From Tenacibaculum singaporense (lineage in GTDB: Bacteria > Bacteroidota > Bacteroidia > Flavobacteriales > Flavobacteriaceae): a stretch of 64,000 bases of DNA. Below, piece by piece: positions 8,366 to 19,400 of the stretch (positions are counted from its first letter, which is position 1; every line of letters begins with the position of its first letter). The notes beneath the pieces are model-generated. The model searched no databases. It saw only the letters and a list, made by a program, of their open reading frames with translations, and was not told the origin of the DNA. The translations under genes and the position numbers were made by a program. The stretch is taken from contig NZ_CP032548.1 in NCBI RefSeq assembly GCF_003867015.1, positions 1,555,001 through 1,619,000 on the forward strand. Reading direction: 5' to 3'.

Positions 8366-11300
8366 ATGGGTTCAACTCTACAAGATACTGAGGGTACTTT
8401 ATTTAGTAATGTGGATTCTGGAGATCCGTTATTGTATATTAACGTAACACCAGAACTTAATGAATGGTCTGCCATAGTACTACCAGAAGATTCAACTTAT
8501 AAAGAATCTACACTTACTTTATCAAAAGCAAAAAAACTTTCTGTTTATTTTCTTTTTGCTGAAAAAGCTCCTGATGACGAAAATATTACTAAATATATAA
8601 ACGAAGTAAGAGCTTATTTACAAAAGTATAGAGAAAACTTTTCAAATAATATAACTACAGCTTGGTTGTTAGATGTAAACTCAAAACCAACGGATGAAAA
8701 TGTTATAGCAATTAACTTTTATGTGAACTCTCAGAATGTAATAAAGGTTAGTCAAACTTTTAATTATACGATGGGAAATGGTTTCGCAACATTATCTATT
8801 AGAAATAACACAGAAGTATCTTTTATTCCAGAAGATGCAGCTACACAAATACAGTTAAGTTATGACACTAACAGTCCAAACATGTCTTATAATAGCAAGG
8901 AATATGGAAGTGATACGTTGCTTAATAAAGATATAACTATATCGTTTACTCAATATAATTGTGGTGCATTTAGTTTTCCACTAGGTTTTAATTTAGAAAG
9001 TGATTTTAAAGCCTTCTATTCAGAAACTTGTTATTATCATACAGAACCAACAGACAAGAGTATTGAAAAATATAGTTATCCTATTTTTAAGCCTCAATCT
9101 AATGTAGAGTATGCAATGACCCAAGCAGCTATTAATCCTATAGATATAGGAAATAAAAAAGGGTTAAATACCTATTTTGCGTTTACAGGAAGCATTTTTA
9201 ATAGTAGTTCAGGAAAATCGACATCTTGCTATATACCTAGCTTTTTTTCAATAAATACAGGGCACTCTATTACTTTATGGCCAAAAGTCAATTTAATTGA
9301 AAACACGAATCCGTCTAACAATTTAACTCCATTACCAAATAGTTCTTTATTACTTATTTCTCCCAGAGATATTAATGAAACAGAGCGATTTTACTTACAA
9401 CCTGAAGGCGATTTTTTTCTAGACCCAGAATCAGATCAAGTAGATGAAAATGGACAATTTGATTTTCTACCAGGGTTGTCAGGAACAGAAACTATCTCTT
9501 TTACACCTTATTCCATTAAAGATGGAACTCCTGTTGGAGATGTATTACGATTTAAAAGCAAACAACCAGCTTACGCTCCAAATTTTCCTGCACAAGAACT
9601 TTCACTGGTAAACCCAGGAACCAATAATCCAACTTTAGAAAATAAATATTTAACAGGGTGGTGTAATATTATATCTGATGTAGCTGAGAATGTACAATAT
9701 GTTTCTCAGCCTGAGGGTGCTTCTTTATTTGCTAAAGATCATGGAGTAAGTCAGATTATTACGGGTAAATCTAATTTATTAGGGTTTTATGAACCTAGTG
9801 TAGATATGCCTCAACAAAATTTTTATGTTCCTATTGTTCCATACTTGGCAGTTGAAGCTGATTCTCAAAAACCTGGAAACGATAATTTAACTAGTTTTGA
9901 ATCTGAAGTACTTAGTAAAGAACGAAAAACACTTATTGCAGCACAATTAACTACGCAAAGGGCATCAAAAAGTGCAAACAAGAGAAAAAGACTTTTGAGT
10001 AATGAAGATAGCAGTTATACAAGTTCTACAACACCGCAAGGATTAATAGCAAATGTAAATAACAATGGAGTTTGGAGCTTACTCAACTTAGGACAAAATG
10101 ATATTCATCAGGGGGCTATACCTGAATATTTGTATCCTGAAAACCAGAAACCAACTGACCCAGCCCAGTACCAGATGAGCTTTGTTAATCTATCTACTAC
10201 ATTACAGAGTGCTTTTTTAACCAATCAGCAGTTTTTAGTAGCGACTCAAAACAATCATTTAGGTGCACTATTTTCTAAAAGTGGAGAACAGGGAGGGCAA
10301 ACTACAGCAGAAGCAATATTTAATAATAAAATGTCAATTGAAGATTGGCCATTTGATATTAATGTAGGAATAACAAATACTTATGCTGATTATAATAACG
10401 TAGTTATTTTTAAATTTTGTAAAGGGACTTTATTAGATAGAGTTAAAGATCCAAAAACTTGGACGCAACCCAATACTTTCAATACAGAAGGAGTAGAAGA
10501 CCCAGCCAATGCTTATCAACAATTAATAGCTATTTCATCGTGGATACAGAGTTATATAGAAGATGCTGAAAAAGCTTATCAATATGGTTTAGAACACCCA
10601 GAAAGTAATCAGGCAATTCTATATGAAAAGTTCCATAATATTATAAACAATAAAGATTGGAATGGAATATTAGTACTCAAAGCTGATATTGATTTACAAG
10701 AATTTCCTCAACAATTAAAAGGATTGATCTCTGGTATTGACTTGACTAGATTTAATGCACATCATTTTGGAATAGAAGTCAATAAAGTGAATGCTGATGG
10801 TGAAATTCAAATGCAAAAAAAGAGTTCTCTTTTCGGACTCATTAATTATCTAGATACAGCTTATCAGCAACAACTATTACAAGGATTAAATACAAACAAA
10901 CCTGTTCCTCCTTTAGCGGGAGCTACTTACGATTTTAAAGTACTTCAATTACAAGTTCTTTTTGAAAATACAGCGATAAAATTTTTCCAGAGTAAGGTAC
11001 AATTAACAATGAACAATTTATTTTCTGATACCGTTATAGGTACCAATAATAAATATGGTTCTAAAACTTTAAATACAGTAGTGCTTGATGGTACATATCA
11101 AGATCATGATGGTACACCAGTGTATGTGTTTGAAAATACGGATGATAACTTATTTTATTTTGATAGCAACCTTCTTAAAAATGTAGAAATTACCAAAATT
11201 CAGTTTAATACATTAACAACCGATCCAAAAGCAACTTATATAGAGTCTAGTTTTGCTATGTGGGGATATTTAAACTATGCAGTAATGCAAACAACCACTC

Positions 11301-12049
11301 CTGAAACAAATGAAACTGAAGAAAAAACAATTGTCATGGACGCTTTTTCTTTTGGTAAAGGTGATGGTAAAGATACAGACATCATAGATGGTTTAAGTTA
11401 TAGCAACTTATATATTGATATGGCTTTTGATATCAGTACACCAACAGTAGTAGACTACGCTTTTGATGCTTCAAAAATAGTATTTAACTCAGATCTTAGT
11501 ACAACTAGACAGCTAAGTTTATATCCTAATTTTGCACTACAAATCAATAACCTTGTTAGTGGAGATAAGGATACCAAACCTTCTAATTTAGGGTATCTTA
11601 ATTTAAGTTTACCGGGAATCAATACTGCTGGGCTTTCAGAAGATTGGTATGGACTAGAAATGACCTTAAATATGGGAACTCCCGGTGAATTAGCGGCGTC
11701 ATTAGATTTTAATGCTAGTTTATTGATTGCATGGAGTCCAGGGAATAAAGCTACCGATACTGCCTATAACGCATTTGTAGGAATAAAACTTCCAGGAACT
11801 AGCAGCAACGCTAAACTTCTTAGTTTACAAGGAGTCTTAAAATTATCTATTGATACTTTAAAATTAGAATATGTAGAAGCTCAACAATCATATTTAATGA
11901 CATTGAGTAAAATAGCATTGAAGTTTTTAGGAATTCTTAAACTACCACCAGGAGGAAGTACTAATTTTTTACTTTTTGGAAACCCAAATCCAGGAGCTAC
12001 TGCCAAAAGTTTAGGATGGTACGCAGCATATAACAAAACAAAATCATAG
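8366..12049 (+). CDS. Large leaderless protein of unknown function (1228 aa)
   Basis: I choose ATG 8366 (MGSTLQDTEGTLFSNV). The frame is open from 8324, but the extra residues look non-coding. No family is recognised. There is no signal peptide, no convincing membrane helix and no sorting domain. The sequence is Asn/Ser/Thr-rich and mostly beta-type. About residues 515-545 form a basic, flexible-looking linker (KERK, then NKRKR) that could be a processing site or domain boundary. The middle holds WNGILVLKADIDLQEFP and SGIDLTRFNAHHFGIEV, the most motif-like stretch. The last 150 residues contain amphipathic beta-strand patterns (GLEMTLNMG, LKLSIDTLKLEYVE) similar in style to the giant protein at 13402. 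It is followed after 3 bases by the nuclease-fold gene, so the two are probably co-translated. Confidence 0.75.
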   Translation: MGSTLQDTEGTLFSNVDSGDPLLYINVTPELNEWSAIVLPEDSTYKESTLTLSKAKKLSVYFLFAEKAPDDENITKYINEVRAYLQKYRENFSNNITTAWLLDVNSKPTDENVIAINFYVNSQNVIKVSQTFNYTMGNGFATLSIRNNTEVSFIPEDAATQIQLSYDTNSPNMSYNSKEYGSDTLLNKDITISFTQYNCGAFSFPLGFNLESDFKAFYSETCYYHTEPTDKSIEKYSYPIFKPQSNVEYAMTQAAINPIDIGNKKGLNTYFAFTGSIFNSSSGKSTSCYIPSFFSINTGHSITLWPKVNLIENTNPSNNLTPLPNSSLLLISPRDINETERFYLQPEGDFFLDPESDQVDENGQFDFLPGLSGTETISFTPYSIKDGTPVGDVLRFKSKQPAYAPNFPAQELSLVNPGTNNPTLENKYLTGWCNIISDVAENVQYVSQPEGASLFAKDHGVSQIITGKSNLLGFYEPSVDMPQQNFYVPIVPYLAVEADSQKPGNDNLTSFESEVLSKERKTLIAAQLTTQRASKSANKRKRLLSNEDSSYTSSTTPQGLIANVNNNGVWSLLNLGQNDIHQGAIPEYLYPENQKPTDPAQYQMSFVNLSTTLQSAFLTNQQFLVATQNNHLGALFSKSGEQGGQTTAEAIFNNKMSIEDWPFDINVGITNTYADYNNVVIFKFCKGTLLDRVKDPKTWTQPNTFNTEGVEDPANAYQQLIAISSWIQSYIEDAEKAYQYGLEHPESNQAILYEKFHNIINNKDWNGILVLKADIDLQEFPQQLKGLISGIDLTRFNAHHFGIEVNKVNADGEIQMQKKSSLFGLINYLDTAYQQQLLQGLNTNKPVPPLAGATYDFKVLQLQVLFENTAIKFFQSKVQLTMNNLFSDTVIGTNNKYGSKTLNTVVLDGTYQDHDGTPVYVFENTDDNLFYFDSNLLKNVEITKIQFNTLTTDPKATYIESSFAMWGYLNYAVMQTTTPETNETEEKTIVMDAFSFGKGDGKDTDIIDGLSYSNLYIDMAFDISTPTVVDYAFDASKIVFNSDLSTTRQLSLYPNFALQINNLVSGDKDTKPSNLGYLNLSLPGINTAGLSEDWYGLEMTLNMGTPGELAASLDFNASLLIAWSPGNKATDTAYNAFVGIKLPGTSSNAKLLSLQGVLKLSIDTLKLEYVEAQQSYLMTLSKIALKFLGILKLPPGGSTNFLLFGNPNPGATAKSLGWYAAYNKTKS

Positions 12050-12052
12050 GTC

Positions 12053-13381
12053 ATGGCAAGAGTACTCTATTGGAACATAGAACAGTTTGGAATTAATAAG
12101 ATTAATAATCCAAGTATGGCAAGGCAAACAGGAAGTACACTATCTAAAAATGTAGCCTCAGGTCAGAGACTATGGCATATTTTAAATACTTTTTTTCTTA
12201 ATATTCCAGATATATTTGTTGTGGTAGAAACATCTACAGGAGCAGGAAATGGAGAAGGTAGTCTGATAACAGCAGGAGGAAGAGATGGGGCTCTTGAATT
12301 ATTGAACTTACTTCGTGTATATTTTGGAAATCAATGGAAATTAGTTCCTCCACTGATTTTGGGGGGAATGAATAGGACAGAAGGGATATCTGTATACTAT
12401 AACTCAAATAACCTTAGTTTTAGTGGACCATGGGGTTGGCAAGGAGCTGCAAATTCTTCTGATTCAGTAGCTAATATTGGAGTACCAAATCTGGCGGCTT
12501 ACGCAGCTCCTTGGAACAATTGTTTACCTGCAGTAGCTGTCCCTGGAGGTAATATCAATGCAGGAATAAATTCTAATAGGTTAGCAGGGCAATGGCAGTT
12601 TAGAGGAGTCCCCCCATTAGGAGGAGCTCCAGGACCATTACTTAATTTTCCAGCGATGAATTATAGACCTCCTTTTTTAACTACATTTTGGGATGCAGCT
12701 AATAATAGGACTATAAAATTATTATCATATCATGCACCGCCTCATAATCCAGCAGCTGCTAATGGAACAAATACTATATCTCAAATAGATGAAATAATTA
12801 ACCTTGGAGCTAATGAAGTTGCAGTCATTGTAGGCGATTTTAACGTAGATATTAATGATGCTCCTAATGTAGCTACAGCATATAATAACTTAATAGGATT
12901 AGGATATACAAGGCATATTAATCCATCTCCTGCTCCTGCAACTTATCCAGTTCAAGGGTACGTATCTACCCATATGAAACATGGAGGTAAAAGAGGGGCT
13001 ACCCCTTGGAATACCAATGGATATCCTGCTTATGGATATGCAGTTACAGAATTTAGAGGTAGAAATACTAGTAGTATAGATAACATTTTAACACGTTATG
13101 GTGGTTTAGGTGCCGGTGGGCCTGCGGCTAATATGACTATTGTTAATAGAATTACTGGATCTCCATATAACAGAGTAATGCCTATTCCAGCAGGGGCAGC
13201 TCCTGGAGCTTTAGCTTATAACTCTGCTATGGTTTTAAATGCCTTAGGAGAACCAATAGCTCTCCCGTTAGCAGGAATAGCCCCAGGGAATGTTGGAGCT
13301 TTAAGTTATTTCAGAGGGTGGGATAACTATGGTAAGATTAGAAGTACTAGTGACCATATGGCTTTAATTATAGATATATAA
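12053..13381 (+). CDS. Endonuclease/exonuclease/phosphatase-fold protein
   Basis: The 442-residue product shows the full set of DNase I-fold (EEP superfamily) motifs: YWNIEQFG near residue 6-13 (Asn8), VVVET with the metal-binding Glu59, SYHAPPHN with His227, VGDFNVD with Asp262 and Asn264, SSIDNI with Asp343, and STSDHMALI with the terminal Asp434-His435 pair. All catalytic positions are present, so it is probably an active Mg-dependent phosphodiesterase (nuclease, or less likely lipid phosphatase). It is longer than a minimal EEP domain; the inserts at about 125-210 and 345-425 are rich in Gly, Ala and Pro. There is no signal peptide. It sits 3 bases after the 1228-residue gene and 20 before the 3594-residue gene. 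Such a gene between two giant accessory genes suggests a toxic cargo or effector, but that is inference. No obvious immunity gene is adjacent. Confidence 0.85.
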   Translation: MARVLYWNIEQFGINKINNPSMARQTGSTLSKNVASGQRLWHILNTFFLNIPDIFVVVETSTGAGNGEGSLITAGGRDGALELLNLLRVYFGNQWKLVPPLILGGMNRTEGISVYYNSNNLSFSGPWGWQGAANSSDSVANIGVPNLAAYAAPWNNCLPAVAVPGGNINAGINSNRLAGQWQFRGVPPLGGAPGPLLNFPAMNYRPPFLTTFWDAANNRTIKLLSYHAPPHNPAAANGTNTISQIDEIINLGANEVAVIVGDFNVDINDAPNVATAYNNLIGLGYTRHINPSPAPATYPVQGYVSTHMKHGGKRGATPWNTNGYPAYGYAVTEFRGRNTSSIDNILTRYGGLGAGGPAANMTIVNRITGSPYNRVMPIPAGAAPGALAYNSAMVLNALGEPIALPLAGIAPGNVGALSYFRGWDNYGKIRSTSDHMALIIDI

Positions 13382-13401
13382 CAGCATAGAACAATTGTAT
13401 T

Positions 13402-16400
13402 ATGAGCCTTTCAAACTTAGCAACAACTTTTAGAGATCAGGCAGCTGCCAATAATGGTAACATTACTATTAACTCAGCAACATTTATAAATTCTCAACTG
13501 ACTCCTCCTGAAGACTTGGATGGATTATTATCCAAAGGATATCAATTATCAGAAGGAACCTTTTTATTGATAGATACTTCTGAAACTACAATACCTGACC
13601 CTAAAGGAGATACATTAACCATATCAGAAGCAAGTGCAGCTGTACTTAATGTGGATAAAACCAATACAGAAGTAACTTTGATGATAAAAGCTGATACTGA
13701 TGGTAATGTGCAATTTATAATACAAATAGATTTAAGTGATTGGAAGTTTGATACTAGTTGGAAATATATGACAGGAGGTGTTTTTGATGGATTACCATAT
13801 ACAACACCTACATTTATTTTCAGTACTAAAGAAATTACAGAATATAGCTGGCAAAAAAATATAATTTCCTTGATACAAGGACAAAACTTTGCGTCCTTTA
13901 TAACTTTATCAAATTGGTTGGCTGAAACCACTAGATTTTTGACTTCTTGGTCAGTTACGACTAAAATACCTCTTTATGGAAAACTTGACCCTTCTGAAGT
14001 TAATGATAAAACCAATCTTTTTCCTAGTATAAATTTAGCAGCACCAATAAATGCTCAACCAATCTCTTTTTTATTTCTTGAAGTAAGTAATCCATCGATT
14101 GGTTTTGTTATAGATTCAGTTTTAGAAGAAGATAACAACGAAAGCTTGTTGTTGAATGATAACGAATTAACCTTGATGGATGCAGAAGCTGATGAATCAG
14201 TAGTGCAAACTCCTTTTCTTTTTTTTCAATTAAAATTACATATAGGAGACCAAATTCTCTTGGATTTTAATACTTCTGTAACACCTGCAACTTCTTCTTT
14301 TGTTATTTCTGTTAATTCAGAACCAGATACAGCAGTGACTCCTCTTGATTTATTTTCGTTGATGGCTGGGAATAATTGGTTTAGTAATATTCCTCCTGTG
14401 CTACAACAGTTTCTCAACGCTATCGGATTCAAAGGGTTTACAGCAGTAATTGATTTTAGTAATGGACTAAAATTCAATAGTGTTTCAACAACAGTAGGTT
14501 CTACAAAACCTTGGGTGTTATTTGATAATTTCAGTATTGAAGAGTTTGATGTAAATTGGTTAATTATTGGGACTGGAACTACAAATGCTCAAACACTATT
14601 TTTTACTTCAAGAGTAAATTTTTTCCCAACCATATTCAAAGGAGGTTTTGATGTAGAAATTACTTCTGATCTTACTTTATCAGCAGCTTTTGATGGAACT
14701 GTTTCAATCAATGATTTATTAGCAGCCATAACAGGTGGTTTTATAAAAATACCTGAGAGTTTGGTAAGTGTAGTATTTACAGGATTTGGTATTAATATGG
14801 ATATCAATAGTAAATACTATGCATTTTTTGCATCAGGAGATATTGAAATGAACCTTATAACCAATATTTCATTAACTGATGCTTCATTACAACTTACCTC
14901 TACTTCTCCAGTAACAGGAACAGGTTCAAGTGTCTATACTGCTGCTATTAGTGGTCTTTTTACTATCGGAGATCTAAGATTACAATCAGCAGTAAACTAT
15001 AATTCTTCAACAGAAGATGGAGGGTGGGATTTAAGTATAAACATGCCTGCAGGTGACAAGTTAAACTTAGGGCAATTGATGGACGGTTTGTTTAAAAAAG
15101 TAGGCTTTGAGTTGCCTACTAGTTTTTTACCAGCAGATTTGTCAATTACTAGTTTTGATTTAACAGCAGATATTCCAAATGGAGAGGAAAAAGGTTCTTA
15201 TGAAGTTAAAACGAGTGTAGAGTGGAAGTTTACTTTCCCTATTATTAATCAGAAAATTGATATTGCAGCGGCGTTAGCCTTAAAATATGATGCAACCAAA
15301 GCAGCAGGAAAGCAATATTCTGGTGGTGTAATGGGAAGTGTTTTACTTGAATACTTTAATGCTGAAGTTAAGATTGGTTATAATTTTGATGGCGATGACC
15401 AATTATTAATGATTGAATGGGAAGGATTTATAGCGAAATATAATGTTGCGGGAGAAAGTAGAACGATCATTTTTGAGATTAAAAATTGGAGTGTAGGATC
15501 GTTACTTACCTCATTTATGAAGATGCTGTTCGATCCTAACTTTGAATTAGATGCTCCTTGGGATATTCTCAATAAAATCAGTTTAGATGGATTTAAGGTT
15601 ACTTATGATTTAGATACTAAGGAGGTAGTAGTAGATTATAAATTACCAAAAAGTATTGATTTAATATTCATTACAATCAATGGTATTAAGCTAACAAAAA
15701 ATGCACAAGGTGTTCAAATAGCATTTGATGGTAGTTCAGTAGTACCAGCAATTAACGACAGTAATGTCTTTAACAAAGAAAAAGGACAAGATGTAAAAAA
15801 TATGCCAGAGGTTCCTGGACAAGGAACGGAATATTTTGAGCTACGTTTATTAGCTATGGGGCAACATGTTGAGCTAAATAATGCAGCTCAATACCAATCA
15901 ATAAAAGAAGTTACAGATGCTATGGAAAAAGCATTTGATACTCCAGAAAAAGGCAAAGTACCTATTGGTCCTGGTTCAGGAAACTCGTTACTTTCATTTA
16001 ATGAAAACTCTAATTGGTTAATAGGTACCGATTTTGGAATTCTTAATGTTGGCACCAAAGAAAAACCGGTATGGACATTAGAAATGCAAGCCGTATTCAA
16101 CGATCCTAACCTATATGGTTTACGAATTGCCATGGCGGGTGATAAAGCTAAAATTTTTGCGGGCTTAGATTTTGAGATTATGTATAAAAAAATCTCAGAT
16201 GGAGTAGGAGTATACCAAATAGCACTTACGCTACCAGACGCCTTGAGATATTTGCAGTTCGGAGCAGTTAATATTACACTTCCTTCTATTGCTTTAGCCA
16301 TTTATACTAATGGTGATTTTATGGTAGATATAGGATTTCCATATAAACTTGACTTTTCAAGATCTTTTACCTTACAGGCTATTGTACCACCAGGAATTCC

Positions 16401-19400
16401 AGCAATGGGATCAGGAGGTTTTTACTTCGGGAAATTAAGCAGTGCTACCACCAAAAAAGTACCACAAACTAATTATGGTAATTTTAATCCAGTAATTGTT
16501 TTTGGAATTGGTTTACAAGTAGGTGTTGGTTATAGCATTAATTACGGAGTATTAAAAGCTGGATTTAGTATTACAATTTTTGGTATTTTAGAAGGGGTAA
16601 TTGCTACATATCATCCATATCAAGGAACTCTTCAAGAGAACAATAAGACAGAAGTAGAAACTTCTTATTACTATTGGTTACAAGGAACCCTTGGGTTAAT
16701 TGGTAAATTATATGGTTCTTTAGATTTTGGAATTATTTCGGCATCTGTAAATATTACCATAAAAATATATGCACAAGCAACTTTAGAAGCTTATAACAAA
16801 ATGCCTCTGGCTATTGTAGCTTCAGTAGATGTACAAGTCTCAGCAAAAATAAATTTAGGATTATTCTCTATTAAAATTAACTTTAGCTTCAAGGCAGAAA
16901 TACGAACAGATCTTACCATTGGTACAGATCAAACAAGTATGGCTCCATGGAACAGACAACTTTCAGAGTCTATTGATGGCAGAGCTTTGGTATATGCAGC
17001 AAAATCAAGCCAATTGTCGGAGTTACCGATCAAAGACATGCATTACAGCTCTAAATTAGTGGTAAGTACAGAAGAAAAGTCACCTACATTGAACATCTAT
17101 TTTATTCCACACTTAACTGTTGTTGGATCAGAAAATGGAGATTTAAAGAATCAAACAGCGCAGTATGTAACTTCACTTTGGATTGATGCTCCTGATGTAG
17201 AAAACCCAGATAGTACAGTTACTTCATCGTTTGAATATTTAAGTCAAGACTTTTTTAGATGGTTAATACAAAACTATGCAGATGAAACAGCTACAGAAAG
17301 TACGAGAGCTAAGGCAGACGAGTTAGCAGTTTCTGAGGCCGATTTACAGCTATTACTAGCTCTGTTGTCAAATGAAGATACGCCATTACCAATTCCTACA
17401 GATAAACTATTATCATTCCTAGAAGATACATTTGAGGCAGTGAACATTCAAAACGTTACAGAAAGTTCAAAACCTGAAACAGCAGCCGTATTCCCAATGT
17501 TTTTCGATTTAGAGTTATCTGTTCCAGATGCAGGAGTTGATGTTGATTTTAGCACGTATAATATGGCAACAGATGCGTATTTATCTGAAGTTAAAAAGTG
17601 GTTTAATGAATTAGCTGTAAAAGTATCTGAAGAAAATACGAACGCAGCTCTGAAAAAAAGTACCTCAGTAGAACATTCTTTATCAACATTTGTATTTGAA
17701 GACTACTTTGTACTTATAGGAAAACAACTTATAGGGTACGCAGAAGATGCATTAAAAAATTACACATATCCATTATCTAAAGGTAACAGTCTAAATGCCA
17801 TGGCAAACTGGGCTAATAGTATAAGCACTTCTGATGGAACAACCAATGCTGTTGAGGTAAGTAGCCTTTCTAAGGCCAACCAATCTCATCCTTTAAATGA
17901 TGGAATTGATATTCAAATTACAGGAGTAATGTACACTATTCTTGATGGTGACAATTTTGTTTCTATCGGAGCTAAATACGCCCTAGAAACAGCATTACTG
18001 ATTACACAAAATGCAGCCATCCCAGAATTATTACAAGTTCAAGAAATTACGTATGAAGCTAAGACTTATACAGTAAAAGTGACTGATACTATTAATAAGG
18101 TGGCTACGGGATTACAAACTACCGTAGCAGATTTAGCGAATGATTCAAGTTTCCAGAAAAATACACTTTTAACTACGGAAGCAAACTTGATTATTGCAGC
18201 AGCAAATTATACAGCAAAAAGCGAAGATACCTTTACTAGTATAGCTAGTACCACATTTAATAATATTTCAGTAGCTGATTTATTACTACAAAACCAATCT
18301 GTTCCAGGACTATTTATATCAGGTAATTCATTTGTTTATGATAATATTACTTATGAAATTGTACCTGGAGATACCTTAACAGGGATTGCAAAAAAACTAA
18401 GTGCCCCTACTAATACAGTGACAGTAAATGATCTTGCTAATGATACAGAAGTTCAATCATTGCAAGTGCAACCATTAGGGGTATTATTAATTCAACCTTT
18501 TGTTCACACAACTGCTACTTTTAGTAATCCAGATGATGCAGAAACCTTAGGTAAAATAGCTCAAAAATATAACACAACCTCTGAGGTTTTAGGAACAAGC
18601 TATCATAACCAACAGGTCAATAATTTATTTTATGATTCTGATAATTACAGTACAGCAAACATACCAGAATTAAGATGCTTAGATGTACAAAGTATATTAG
18701 ATTATTTCAAAGCAAAACAATCATATACACAATTATCAGGTATGGTGTCGAGATATCAACTTCATGGAATGAGGTTGCCAACTACCTTATCAGGTTTAAC
18801 ACTCAATGCAAACTCTCCATGTACAGGTGATGATTGTGCATTATATAGATTAACAGGACAACAATTTGAAATACCAAGTGATGTTAAAGAAGGGTTTACG
18901 ATTAATTTAATCAACACTACATTAGATTGGTTGCAATTTAACGGAAAGGTTCCTTCAGGAGATCCTAAAAAAGGGACACTACCAATACAGTTAACTCCAG
19001 AAGATATATCACAAATAGCTACTGTGGTTACTTATGCTCAACAAACAGGTATTGAGCCAGATATTTTAAAACTGGCAGCTATGAAGCCTTATAACTTAAT
19101 TCCTGTTCAATATACATTTCAAACAGTTATCCAATGGAGTACCTCAGGAGAGGTAAACCTTCCTTATGGTAGTTTAGGAGGACAAACTGAAATATCTCCA
19201 CTAATTTGGAATTTCCCATCAGGTCTTTTACAACAGATAGCGATACCTAAAAGAGCTGGCTCAGCTATGGATATTCAAATAGGAACATATAATGCCACAA
19301 CTGGAGCAATGGATTATAAAAACTCTGATTATTATGGATGGTCTACACTTTTAGAAATAGACATTAAAAAGCAGGCTGACGATACTGCTCCGGGTACAAG

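Noticed and set aside
8262..8447. Small plus-strand ORF before the 1228-residue gene
   Set aside because: It overlaps the start of the large gene in another frame and shows no protein-like pattern.
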